Shown here piece by piece: positions 15,994 through 23,684 of a stretch of 34,736 nucleotides of DNA. The stretch comes from an uncultured Clostridia bacterium (GTDB lineage Bacteria; Bacillota; Clostridia; Christensenellales; Aristaeellaceae): assembly GCA_934631025.1 (NCBI GenBank), contig CAKTXR010000025.1, forward strand, positions 1 through 34,736, given 5' to 3'. The notes beneath the pieces were generated by a model, which was not told the origin of the DNA, searched no databases, and worked only from the letters and a program-made list of their open reading frames with translations. The first letter of the stretch is position 1, and each line of letters begins with the position of its first letter. Both the position numbers and the translations under genes were made by a program.

Positions 15994-16260
15994 ATGGCGG
16001 GCATTCATTTGAAAATCGTTACGCCGGACGCGATGGTCTATGAGGGCGATGTGGACAGCGTCGTCGTTCGCACCGTCGAAGGCGAGGTTTGCATACTGCC
16101 CAGGCATATCGACTATCTGGCGGCGCTGGGCACGGGCGAAGCACGCATCAACGTGGGCAGCCATGTTCGCAAGGCCGAGTGCAGCGGCGGCGTGATCCAC
16201 GTCAACGGCGGCAGGACGGTCAACATCCTTTCGAATCAATTCTCCTGGAAAGAGGCATAA
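15994..16260 (+). CDS. atpC: F1Fo ATP synthase subunit epsilon, short form
   Basis: An 88-residue protein covering only the N-terminal beta-sandwich of epsilon (IHLKIVTPDAMVYEGDVDSV through GGRTVNILSNQFSWKEA). The usual 130-140 residues include a C-terminal two-helix arm that inhibits ATP hydrolysis; that arm is absent. The stop is followed directly by the operon terminator, so there is no hidden extension. Short epsilons are known in some other bacteria. The gene begins 2 bases after the atpD stop. Confidence 0.92.
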   Translation: MAGIHLKIVTPDAMVYEGDVDSVVVRTVEGEVCILPRHIDYLAALGTGEARINVGSHVRKAECSGGVIHVNGGRTVNILSNQFSWKEA

Positions 16261-16264
16261 TCGG

Positions 16265-16312
16265 GCGTTCCCAGCGGCTGTCATTGGGCAGGCGTTGGGA
16301 ACGCTTTCTTTT
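16265..16312 (+). terminator. Terminator of the ATP synthase operon
   Basis: GCGTTCCCA pairs with TGGGAACGC around a 22-base loop and is followed by TTTCTTTT. Confidence 0.85.
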
Positions 16313-16438
16313 GCTGCAATTTGCATGTAACGAAAATTCGTTCGCACCGATGGACGCTGAATTGTGCAAAACAGATAACCAGTGAGCATAATTCACATTT
16401 ATTTAACGATTATTTCGAGCCTGATCGCCGGAAAGTGA

Positions 16439-16467
16439 TTGCCATTTTCCGCGATTCAATATATAAT
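16439..16467 (+). promoter_or_regulatory. Promoter of the PucR/CdaR-type regulator gene
   Basis: TTGCCA (16439-16444), 17 bases, consensus TATAAT (16462-16467). Upstream lie two small palindromes, AACGAA-N2-TTCGTT at 16329-16342 and GTGA-N7-TCAC at 16382-16396, possible regulator sites. Confidence 0.8.
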
Positions 16468-16497
16468 TAGGACAAGATAAGGAAGGGAGCTAAAAAG

Positions 16498-17571
16498 ATG
16501 TATTTGGATCATAGAGTGCTCGCCAAAATTTCCAGAGTTCTTGCACGGCTCGATATGAATATCATGCTGCTCGATACCAATGGACAGGTCATACTGCCCG
16601 AGGGCAACGATCGGGAACTGACGCTGCCCGAGGTGCTGCGCAGCAATCCCACGCAGCCGCTGGTGTACGGCGGCTTTACGCTGATCGGCACGGAGGGCAC
16701 GCAGCCGCTGTTTCTGTGCCTGCCCGGCGATTCGTCGGACGTATGCAGCTGCGCCATACTGGCGAGCGAGCTGGTCAGCTCCATGACGCGCGTCGAGCTG
16801 CCCAACGCCGACCGCGAGCAGACCTTCCGCAGCATTCTGCGCGGCGAGGTCGAGGGCGCTGAAATGGAAACCATGGCGCTCGAGCATGACATCGCGCTGG
16901 AGGAGGATCGCTGCGTCGTCATGCTGCATTTGCAGAATGTCGATGCGGAATCGGCGCTGAACATCCTCTCCGCCATCACCGGCGATAACAGCGACGACGC
17001 GGTGGTCGAGATGGATCGCCACACGCTGGTGCTGGTCAAAAAGCTGGACGAGCAGGGCGATTACGACGACATCGATCAGCTGGGTCAGGCGATCGAGAAC
17101 ACCTTCATGAGCGAGGCCAACCATCAGGTCTATATCGGCATCGGCGAGATGAAACCCACGCTGGGTCTGCTGAGCGAGTCCATGCGCGAAGCGCGCCGCG
17201 CCATAGACGTGGGCCGCATCTATCGTAAGGAAGAGTATGTGTTCATCTATCGCAAGATGCTGATCGAGCGCTTCCTGGCCGACGTGCCGCGCGAGATGGG
17301 ACAGCGCTACAACAGCCTGTTGTTCAACCGCAAGACGGCGCGCCTGTTCAACGACGAGATGATCCATACCATCGAAAAGTTCTTTGAAAACAGTCTGAAT
17401 CTGTCTGAGACGGCGCGTCAGCTGTACATCCACCGCAACACGCTGATCTACCGTCTGGACAAGGTGCAGCGCATCATTGGGCTGGATCTGCGCGCGTTCG
17501 ACGACGCGGTGACGTTCAAAATGATGATGCTGCTCGGCAAGAATGCCAACGAGAAAAGCCGCCGCGTTTAA
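16498..17571 (+). CDS. PucR/CdaR-family transcriptional regulator
   Basis: A 357-residue protein. The C-terminal PucR-type helix-turn-helix contains LNLSETARQLYIHRNTLIYR and LDKVQRIIGLDLR near residues 299-331. The middle part (about 115-260) fits the GGDEF-like domain of CdaR proteins. The first 100 residues (MLLDTNGQVILPEG, CLPGD) may be a ligand-sensing domain. CdaR relatives respond to sugar diacids, but no matching catabolic genes adjoin, so the ligand is unknown. It has its own promoter; an S41 protease gene follows beyond a hairpin. Confidence 0.85.
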   Translation: MYLDHRVLAKISRVLARLDMNIMLLDTNGQVILPEGNDRELTLPEVLRSNPTQPLVYGGFTLIGTEGTQPLFLCLPGDSSDVCSCAILASELVSSMTRVELPNADREQTFRSILRGEVEGAEMETMALEHDIALEEDRCVVMLHLQNVDAESALNILSAITGDNSDDAVVEMDRHTLVLVKKLDEQGDYDDIDQLGQAIENTFMSEANHQVYIGIGEMKPTLGLLSESMREARRAIDVGRIYRKEEYVFIYRKMLIERFLADVPREMGQRYNSLLFNRKTARLFNDEMIHTIEKFFENSLNLSETARQLYIHRNTLIYRLDKVQRIIGLDLRAFDDAVTFKMMMLLGKNANEKSRRV

Positions 17572-17586
17572 CGGCAGGGCGTAATA

Positions 17587-17633
17587 TTTGAAGGCAGGCG
17601 CAGAGACACTCTGTTCCTGCTTTCAAATTCATT
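17587..17633 (+). terminator. Hairpin between the regulator and the S41 protease gene
   Basis: TTTGAAGGCAGG pairs with CCTGCTTTCAAA (one G-T), with an inner CAGAG/CTCTG stem, followed by TTCATT. It lies only about 25 bases before the protease start. Unless an unseen promoter exists, it would attenuate rather than fully stop transcription into that gene. Confidence 0.7.
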
Positions 17634-17655
17634 CTAAGAAAAGCGAGAAAAACCT

Positions 17656-18888
17656 ATGTCTCAGAAAAATCAAAATAGGGCGCTGATTGCCCTGACGCTG
17701 TGCGTCGTGCTGTGTCTGGCCGCCCTGCTGGGCACGGGCGTGCTGGCGCTCAATATAACGAGAACTCATTCGGTCAGTCGCCCCATCACGCAGGCGGAGA
17801 TCGACGAGCTGGATCGCTATGCGCGACTGAATGAAGTCTACGAGATGATCACCAACGATTATTACATCGACGTGGACGCGGACAAGCTGATTCTGGGCGC
17901 GATCGACGGCATGACGGCCTCCCTGAACGATCCCTACACCTATTATCAGACGCCCGAGGACGTTGAAGAGGAGCAGACCTACGAGGAGGGCGTGTATTAC
18001 GGCATCGGCGTGCAGCTGCTGGCCGGAAGCGACGATAAGCTCTATGTCACGCGCGCCTATGCGAACAGCCCCGCGCGCAAGGCAGGCATCCGCTCGGGCG
18101 ATATTGTGACGGCCATCGCGGGCGAAACGCTGACCGGCAGCTCTGCCGAGCAGCTCAATCGGGCGGTGGACATGATCCGCGGCGAGCAGTATACCGGCGT
18201 GGACGTGACCGTGCTGCGCGGCGGCGAGGAGCTGACGTTCAACGTCACGCGCGATACCGTGACCATCAACCGCGTGGAATACAGCGTGCTTGAAGGCAAC
18301 ATCGGCTACATCGCCATATACGAGTTCATGGGCGACGACGTCGCGGGCTTTAACGAGGCGCTCGACGCGCTGCTTAAGCAGAAGGTAAGCGCGCTGGTTA
18401 TCGATCTGCGCGACAATCCCGGCGGCCTGCTCAGCGATGTGCTGGATATCGCCGATCGCCTGCTCGACGAAGGGCTGGTCGTTTACATGGAAAACCGCCA
18501 TGGCGAGCGGCAGAGCTTCTATTCGAAGAAGGGCGGCGTAAGTCTGCCCATGGCTGTGCTGGTCAACGGCTTCTCGGCCAGCGCGTCCGAGGTGCTGACC
18601 GGCGCATTGCAGGATTACGGCGTGGCCGAGGTGGTGGGCGAGACGACGTTCGGCAAGGGCATCGTGCAGACGATCACCACATTTGGAAACGACGGCGCGG
18701 GCCTGCACATGACGACCGAAAGTTACTACACGCCCAACGGCCGCTCGATCCACGGCACGGGCATTGAGCCGGACGTGGTCATTGCGCCCGAGGAGAACGA
18801 TGAAATCAATGCCGAGCAGCCCGATCCCGCGAAGGACGCGCAGCTGCGCGCGGCTGTCGAGTTACTGACAGAAAAGCTCGAAAAGTAA
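17656..18888 (+). CDS. S41-family C-terminal processing peptidase
   Basis: A 410-residue exported or membrane-anchored protease. An N-terminal hydrophobic segment (about 10-32) serves as signal anchor. A PDZ domain spans about 115-195 (GIGVQLL, SPARKAGIRSGDIVTAI). The S41 domain has LRDNPGGLL near 256 and the nucleophile Ser in NGFSASASEVLTGAL near 313, with catalytic Lys in TTFGKGIVQT near 335. CtpA-like enzymes trim or degrade envelope proteins. The ribosome binding site is weak (GCGAG). A strong terminator follows. Confidence 0.93.
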   Translation: MSQKNQNRALIALTLCVVLCLAALLGTGVLALNITRTHSVSRPITQAEIDELDRYARLNEVYEMITNDYYIDVDADKLILGAIDGMTASLNDPYTYYQTPEDVEEEQTYEEGVYYGIGVQLLAGSDDKLYVTRAYANSPARKAGIRSGDIVTAIAGETLTGSSAEQLNRAVDMIRGEQYTGVDVTVLRGGEELTFNVTRDTVTINRVEYSVLEGNIGYIAIYEFMGDDVAGFNEALDALLKQKVSALVIDLRDNPGGLLSDVLDIADRLLDEGLVVYMENRHGERQSFYSKKGGVSLPMAVLVNGFSASASEVLTGALQDYGVAEVVGETTFGKGIVQTITTFGNDGAGLHMTTESYYTPNGRSIHGTGIEPDVVIAPEENDEINAEQPDPAKDAQLRAAVELLTEKLEK

Positions 18889-18894
18889 AGTGAG

Positions 18895-18931
18895 AAAGCG
18901 CCGTTTGTGCCCAAGGCCGCGGCGCTTTTTG
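18895..18931 (+). terminator. Terminator of the S41 protease gene
   Basis: A perfect 9-bp stem AAAGCGCCG/CGGCGCTTT followed by TTT. It lies in the convergent gap with the cysteine desulfurase gene and may act weakly on that strand too. Confidence 0.85.
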
Positions 18932-18945
18932 ATATTGCGGACGCT

Positions 18946-20082
18946 TCAGCGCTCCATGTCCCGAAGGACGGCGAGGAGATAGTCCACGTCCTCGGGCGTG
19001 TTCTGCCAGCTTGGACTGACGCGCACCGTGCCGCGTCGCAGCGTCCTGAGCCAGCCGTGCATACCGGGCGCGCAGTGCAGCCCGCCTCGAACGGCGATTC
19101 CGCGCTGATCCAGCGCATCGGCGACGGCGGTCGACATGCGATCGCCAAGATTGAAGCTGATTACGCCCACGCGCGCGGCTTCCTCGGCAGGCGAGTAAAG
19201 CGTGACTGTCTCCAGAGCGCCGAGGCCTTCATAGAGCATCCGCGTCAGCTCCCGTTCGCGCGCCCAGTGCTCACGCCCTTCTTCAGAAACGATCGCCGCG
19301 CCGGCCTGCAATCCGGCGATCCCCGGCAGATTGACCGTGCCGCTCTCATAGCACTCCGGCGGATCGGCGGGCTGAAGCATACTCTCCGAGCTGGAGCCTG
19401 TGCCGCCCTCGCGGAAGGTCTCCAGCGGCGTGTCGGGCGCGATATACAGCCCGCCCGTGCCCTGCGGGCCGAGCAGTCCCTTGTGGCCGGGGAAGGCATA
19501 GAGCGCGCATTTGAGGGCGCTCACGTCCACGGGAACATGGCCGATGGCCTGCGAGCCGTCGACAAGATAGCGCACGCCGTGCCTTGACAGACAGTCGCCA
19601 ATGGCCGCGACCGGCTGAATCGCGCCGGTAACGTTCGAAGCGTGCGTCGATATGCACAGCGTCGTATTGCGGCGCAGCGCCTTTTCAAACTGTTTATCGG
19701 ATACCGCGCCGCTTTCATCGGGAGAGAGCAGCGTGACCTCGATCAGGCCGCGCGCTTCCAGCCCCTTGAGCACGCGCAATACGGAATTGTGCTCCATGAG
19801 CGTCGAAACGACGTGATCGCCCACGCGCAGACTGCCCTTTATGGCCATGTTGAGCGCGTCGGTCGCGTTGAAGCAAAAGACCACATGGCCGTCGGACGGC
19901 GCGTTCATGAGCGCGGCGAGCGTTTCGCGGCACTTGAGCAGCATCCGCGCGCCGCTCAGCGCTCTAATGTGTCCGGAGCGCCCGGGATTGCCGTTCATGA
20001 CGGTCAGCGCCGCGAGCACCGCGTCGATAACGGGCTGCGGCTTGGGGTGGCTGGTCGCCGCGTTGTCCAAATAAACGTCCAC
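18946..20082 (-). CDS. Cysteine desulfurase-family PLP enzyme (class V aminotransferase fold)
   Basis: A 378-residue enzyme that would take sulfur (or selenium) from cysteine as an enzyme persulfide. Visible are the N-terminal YLDNAATSHPKP, the PLP-contacting VDGSQAIGHVPVDV, the Schiff-base Lys in FPGHKGLLGPQGTGGLY (about 201), and the catalytic Cys in RGGLHCAPGMH (about 337). The phrase YESGTVNLPGIAGL matches the subfamily of shorter 'aminotransferase V' desulfurases rather than IscS or SufS. GGAGGT lies 7 bases before a GTG at 20082 but only 1 base before the ATG at 20088, so GTG is preferred. It is divergent from a Se/S-carrier-like gene. Confidence 0.88.
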   Translation of the reverse strand: MDVYLDNAATSHPKPQPVIDAVLAALTVMNGNPGRSGHIRALSGARMLLKCRETLAALMNAPSDGHVVFCFNATDALNMAIKGSLRVGDHVVSTLMEHNSVLRVLKGLEARGLIEVTLLSPDESGAVSDKQFEKALRRNTTLCISTHASNVTGAIQPVAAIGDCLSRHGVRYLVDGSQAIGHVPVDVSALKCALYAFPGHKGLLGPQGTGGLYIAPDTPLETFREGGTGSSSESMLQPADPPECYESGTVNLPGIAGLQAGAAIVSEEGREHWARERELTRMLYEGLGALETVTLYSPAEEAARVGVISFNLGDRMSTAVADALDQRGIAVRGGLHCAPGMHGWLRTLRRGTVRVSPSWQNTPEDVDYLLAVLRDMER

Positions 20083-20115
20083 GGGCATTACCTCCGCACA
20101 TCGCGTTTTGATTTG

Positions 20116-20130
20116 CCATACAGTGTATGG
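20116..20130. promoter_or_regulatory. Palindrome in the divergent promoter region, possible operator
   Basis: CCATAC-AGT-GTATGG is a perfect 6-3-6 inverted repeat located between the divergent cysteine desulfurase and DUF3343 genes. It lies 33 and 38 bases from their start codons. TATGG halves on each strand could also be part of overlapping -10 boxes. Joint control of the two genes is plausible. Confidence 0.4.
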
Positions 20131-20168
20131 GAGCGACCAAAAAGATATGCTTCGGGAGGTTTTGCATT

Positions 20169-20438
20169 ATGGACGTTTATGGCATCGCCGCGTTCCGGTC
20201 CCGGCAGCAGGTGCTGCACTATGAATCGATTCTGTCGCGGCGCGGCATTCCCGTGCGCGTGCTCTCAACGCCGCGCGAGGTGGCCGTGGGCTGCGGATTG
20301 TCGCTGCAATTTCCGGTCGAGTATGTTCGGCCGGTGCAGGAGGTGCTCTCGCGCGAGCATCCGGCCAATCTGATCGGGCTGTACATGGTCGATAAGCGGC
20401 CGGACGCCCGCGCGCGGCTGACCGTTCTCTCAAAGTGA
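20169..20438 (+). CDS. DUF3343 putative Se/S carrier-like protein
   Basis: An 89-residue protein beginning MDVYGIAAFRSRQQVLHYES. It contains the single conserved Cys in REVAVGCGLSLQF, as expected for the DUF3343 family (PF11823, described as putative Se/S carrier). These proteins are thought to carry sulfur or selenium on that Cys. The gene faces a cysteine desulfurase across 86 bases, which supports a donor-carrier pair. The ATG at 20169 follows GGGAGG by about 10 bases; an in-frame ATG at 20127 lacks such a site. Confidence 0.82.
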   Translation: MDVYGIAAFRSRQQVLHYESILSRRGIPVRVLSTPREVAVGCGLSLQFPVEYVRPVQEVLSREHPANLIGLYMVDKRPDARARLTVLSK

Positions 20439-20520
20439 AAAAATAACAGTGCGCCGGTAGGCAAACGCCCGAAAAAGTGTTACAATATATAGTGTTTTTA
20501 TAATGGTGAGGTGTGACAAT

Positions 20521-21156
20521 ATGACGCACGAGAAGGTCTGCGCCGTGCTGAACGCCCTTGAGGGACTCTATCCCGAGGTGCAGGCGGAGCTGCACTTTAC
20601 AAATCCCTACGAAACGCTGATCGCGACGATCCTTTCGGCTCAGTGTACCGACAAACGCGTCAATCAGGTGACGGAGCCGCTCTTCAAGCTCTATCCCGAT
20701 GCGTTCGCCATGGCGAAGCTCATGCCCGAGGAGCTGGAGCCGCACATTAAAAGCTGCGGCCTGTATCATAATAAGGCGAAGAACATCGTCGCAGCCTGTC
20801 GGGCGCTGGCCGAGCAGTATAACGGCGAGGTGCCGTGCGACCGCAAAAAGCTCATGGCACTGCCCGGCGTGGGTCAAAAGACGGCGGGCGTGGTGCTGCT
20901 GGCCGCGTTCGGCGACGATCAGATCCCCGTGGATACGCACGTTTTTCGGGTTTCGCGCCGCATCGGTCTGGCCGACGCGACAACGGCCTCGGGCGTTGAA
21001 AAGCAGCTGAGGGACGTTCTGCCCAGGGAGCGATGGTCGCACGCGCACCATCTGCTGATCTGGCACGGACGGCGCTGCTGCTCGGCGCGCAGGCCGGAAT
21101 GCGAGCGGTGTCCGCTCAATAACGGGCTGTGTGAGAAAAATAATTTGGAGGAATGA
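20521..21156 (+). CDS. nth: Endonuclease III (DNA glycosylase/AP lyase)
   Basis: A 211-residue base-excision repair enzyme that removes oxidised pyrimidines. The HhH motif LPGVGQKTAGVVL contains catalytic Lys120, and Asp138 is in IPVDTHVFRVSRR; these positions equal those of the E. coli enzyme. The C-terminal C-x6-C-x2-C-x5-C (ECERCPLNNGLC) binds a [4Fe-4S] cluster. GAGGTG lies 8 bases before the ATG at 20521; the upstream ATG at 20503 overlaps a TATAAT-like box and is rejected. It is first in a run with obgE, 6 bases away. Confidence 0.96.
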   Translation: MTHEKVCAVLNALEGLYPEVQAELHFTNPYETLIATILSAQCTDKRVNQVTEPLFKLYPDAFAMAKLMPEELEPHIKSCGLYHNKAKNIVAACRALAEQYNGEVPCDRKKLMALPGVGQKTAGVVLLAAFGDDQIPVDTHVFRVSRRIGLADATTASGVEKQLRDVLPRERWSHAHHLLIWHGRRCCSARRPECERCPLNNGLCEKNNLEE

Positions 21157-21162
21157 TATACA

Positions 21163-22428
21163 ATGGCTCTTTTTGTCGATAAAGTCAGCATTCGCTGCAA
21201 GGCCGGCGACGGCGGCAACGGCTGCGTGTCCTTCCATCGCGAGAAATACGTTCAGGCGGGCGGCCCGGACGGCGGCGACGGCGGACGCGGCGGCGACATC
21301 GTCTTTATGGCGACCGAACGGATGCACACGCTGATGGACTTTCGCTATAAACACAATTTCATCGCGGAAAACGGCGGCGAGGGCGCGTCCAACCGCTGCA
21401 AGGGCAAGAGCGGCGCGCCGCTGATCATCGAAACGCCCGTCGGCACGATCGTGCGCGACAAGGCGAGCGGTCGCGTGCTGCTGGATCTGTTCAAGGCCGA
21501 CGAGAAGCGCGTTTTGCAGCGCGGCGGCAACGGCGGCTTCGGCAATTCCCACTTCGCTACGCCCACGCGGCAGGCTCCGAATTTCGCCAAGCCGGGTGAA
21601 AAGACGCAGCCCATGGAGCTGGAGCTGGAGCTTAAATCGATCGCGGACGTGGGTCTGGTCGGCTTCCCGAACGTCGGCAAATCGACCACGCTGTCGGTCG
21701 TTACGGCCGCGCGCCCCAAGATCGCCAACTATCACTTTACCACGCTGACGCCCACTCTGGGCATCGTCAAGCAGGACGGCGACAGCTTCGTGCTGGCCGA
21801 TATTCCCGGTCTGGTCGAAGGCGCGGCCGAGGGCGTGGGCCTGGGGCACGACTTCCTGCGCCACATCGAGCGCACGCGGCTGCTGATCCATGTGCTGGAC
21901 ATCTCCGGCAGCGAAGGCCGTGATCCGCTGGAGGATTACGACGCGATCATGGCCGAGCTGGAGCGCTACGGCGATCTTAAAAATCGCCCGATGATCGTCG
22001 AGGCCAACAAAATCGATTTGCCCGGCAGCGAGGAAAACCTTCAGCGCCTGCGCGAGAAGCTCGAGGGCACGGGCATTGAGATTTTCCCGGTGTCTGCGGC
22101 GGCTGGCAAGGGCTTTACCGAGCTGATGCGCGCGGCGGCGGCCAAGCTGCGCGAACTGCCGCCGATCGAGCCGTTCTTTGAGGAAACGCCGTTCGAGGAT
22201 CTCTCCGGCGAGAAAATCAAGGTCAGCGTCGAGGGCGGCGTGTATGTGCTCTCCGGGCCGAGTCTTCAGCATCTGGTCGACTCGGTCAATTTCGGCGACG
22301 AGGATTCGCTCAACTGGTTCCACCGCACGCTGCGCCGCTGGGGCGTGATCGATATGCTGCGCGAAGCCGGCGCGGGCGAGGGTGATACCGTGCGTCTGGG
22401 CGATATGGAATTTGAATTTGTAGAGTAA
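21163..22428 (+). CDS. obgE: GTPase Obg (CgtA)
   Basis: A 421-residue essential GTPase acting in 50S ribosome assembly and stress signalling. The glycine-rich Obg fold (AGDGGNGCVSFHREK, GGPDGGDGGRGGDIV) covers about residues 1-155. The G domain has G1 GFPNVGKSTT, G3 ADIPGLVEG, G4 ANKIDL and G5 SAAAGKG. A C-terminal OCT domain is present from about 345. It lies between nth and yhbY. Confidence 0.97.
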   Translation: MALFVDKVSIRCKAGDGGNGCVSFHREKYVQAGGPDGGDGGRGGDIVFMATERMHTLMDFRYKHNFIAENGGEGASNRCKGKSGAPLIIETPVGTIVRDKASGRVLLDLFKADEKRVLQRGGNGGFGNSHFATPTRQAPNFAKPGEKTQPMELELELKSIADVGLVGFPNVGKSTTLSVVTAARPKIANYHFTTLTPTLGIVKQDGDSFVLADIPGLVEGAAEGVGLGHDFLRHIERTRLLIHVLDISGSEGRDPLEDYDAIMAELERYGDLKNRPMIVEANKIDLPGSEENLQRLREKLEGTGIEIFPVSAAAGKGFTELMRAAAAKLRELPPIEPFFEETPFEDLSGEKIKVSVEGGVYVLSGPSLQHLVDSVNFGDEDSLNWFHRTLRRWGVIDMLREAGAGEGDTVRLGDMEFEFVE

Positions 22429-22446
22429 ACGGAGGATAAAAGAGAT

Positions 22447-22740
22447 ATGACCACCAAACAGAGAGCCGCGCTGCGCTCTATGGCCAACACGATGCAGCCC
22501 ATTCTGCACATCGGCAAGGACGGCATCAACGATAACATGGTCAAGCAGGCCTGGGACGCGCTGGAGGCCCGCGAGCTGATCAAGGCCACGGTGCTTCAGA
22601 ACGCGCCCATGACCGCCAAGGAAGCCTGCGACGCGCTGTGCGAGCGCGTTCATGCCGAGCCGATTCAGGTGATCGGCAGCAAGTTCGTCATCTATCGCAA
22701 GGCGCGCAAGGACTCCAAGATCGACCTTGACAACCTGTAA
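22447..22740 (+). CDS. yhbY: YhbY-type CRM-domain RNA-binding protein
   Basis: A 97-residue protein made of one CRM domain. The family motifs are LRSMANTMQPILHIGKDGIN, ALEARELIKATVL and IGSKFVIYRKA; the GKDG loop corresponds to the GxxG RNA contact. YhbY associates with pre-50S particles, and its position 18 bases after obgE fits a ribosome-assembly operon. Confidence 0.94.
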   Translation: MTTKQRAALRSMANTMQPILHIGKDGINDNMVKQAWDALEARELIKATVLQNAPMTAKEACDALCERVHAEPIQVIGSKFVIYRKARKDSKIDLDNL

Positions 22741-22781
22741 GGCCGCGCGGAAACTCGAGAAACTTTGAGGAGGAAGCGACT

Positions 22782-23684
22782 ATGGCGTTTGAACTGTGGA
22801 GCGTTTCTCAGCAGCCCGACATACTGGGCGGGCACGAGAGCTTTGCCGACATCACATGGACGTCCCCCGAGATCATCGAGCATCTTTACGAGCCGCTGCG
22901 CGCGCGTTATCCCGAATACATGACGCGCCGCGTAATTGGGCGGGACACGACCGGCGAATACGAAATCTGGGCCTACGAATGGACGCCGGCGCATTACGAC
23001 AGGACGATCTACATCCAGTCCGGCGTTCACGTCATCGAGACGGAGGGCTATTTCGGCCTGGCGCGGCTCATGACCATGATCGTCGAGGGCGCGGACGAAC
23101 GCCTGCGCGCTGTGCGCGAGCACGTCAGACTGCTGATCGTGCCCTGCGTGTCCGTGTGGGGCGTGAGCAAAAAGGGTGGCTATGAGGGACTCGTGGCGGA
23201 TAAGCGCCATCAGATTCCGCACAATGCCGCCAGAGTGAACCCCAATCGCGATGACGCGGACGAAAAGGCCGCCGAGACGACGGCCATCAAGCGCTACTTT
23301 GCCGAGAACGCCGGCGGCATTGACTTTGCTTTCGATTTCCATACGACGACGGAAACCGGCTGGGGCGCATATCTCATGCCTTATGCCGACGGCCTGAGCG
23401 AGGACATTGCCGAGCGCCACAAGGCGATCAACCGTGCGCTGTACACGAAGAACAAGACGGATTATCCGCAGGCATACATGGGCGACGAGACGCACTATCC
23501 GCGCGGCGGCATCCACAATTCGTTCATCGGCGGCTTTTTCAAGAACTTCGGCGTGCCGGCCATGACGATCGAGCACAACGATTACATTTACGATCCGCGT
23601 CTGGGCACGTCGAAGGCCATGACGCTGGCCGTCGAGCTGTACGGCAACCATCTGCTGGCCGAGGCGGAGCTGTCAGCGCGATAA
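22782..23684 (+). CDS. M14-family zinc carboxypeptidase-like protein
   Basis: A 300-residue protein without a signal peptide. M14 landmarks occur in order: the zinc ligands His and Glu in SGVHVIETEGYFGL (about 87-100), the NPNRDD substrate-binding stretch near 150, the third zinc ligand in FDFHTTTE near 184, and the probable catalytic Glu in MTIEHNDYIY near 266. It could be a cytoplasmic carboxypeptidase or an amidase/deacylase of the same fold. GGAGG precedes the ATG. Its last 12 bases overlap the convergent membrane-protein gene. Confidence 0.85.
   Translation: MAFELWSVSQQPDILGGHESFADITWTSPEIIEHLYEPLRARYPEYMTRRVIGRDTTGEYEIWAYEWTPAHYDRTIYIQSGVHVIETEGYFGLARLMTMIVEGADERLRAVREHVRLLIVPCVSVWGVSKKGGYEGLVADKRHQIPHNAARVNPNRDDADEKAAETTAIKRYFAENAGGIDFAFDFHTTTETGWGAYLMPYADGLSEDIAERHKAINRALYTKNKTDYPQAYMGDETHYPRGGIHNSFIGGFFKNFGVPAMTIEHNDYIYDPRLGTSKAMTLAVELYGNHLLAEAELSAR

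Noticed and set aside
16382..16396. GTGA-N7-TCAC as a CRP site
   Set aside because: The spacer is one base longer than the CRP consensus (TGTGA-N6-TCACA), and a CRP-type regulator cannot be assumed here.
20167..22653. An 828-codon open frame on the minus strand across nth, obgE and yhbY
   Set aside because: It is antisense to three recognised genes, spans their intergenic gaps, and has no ribosome binding site or family motif.
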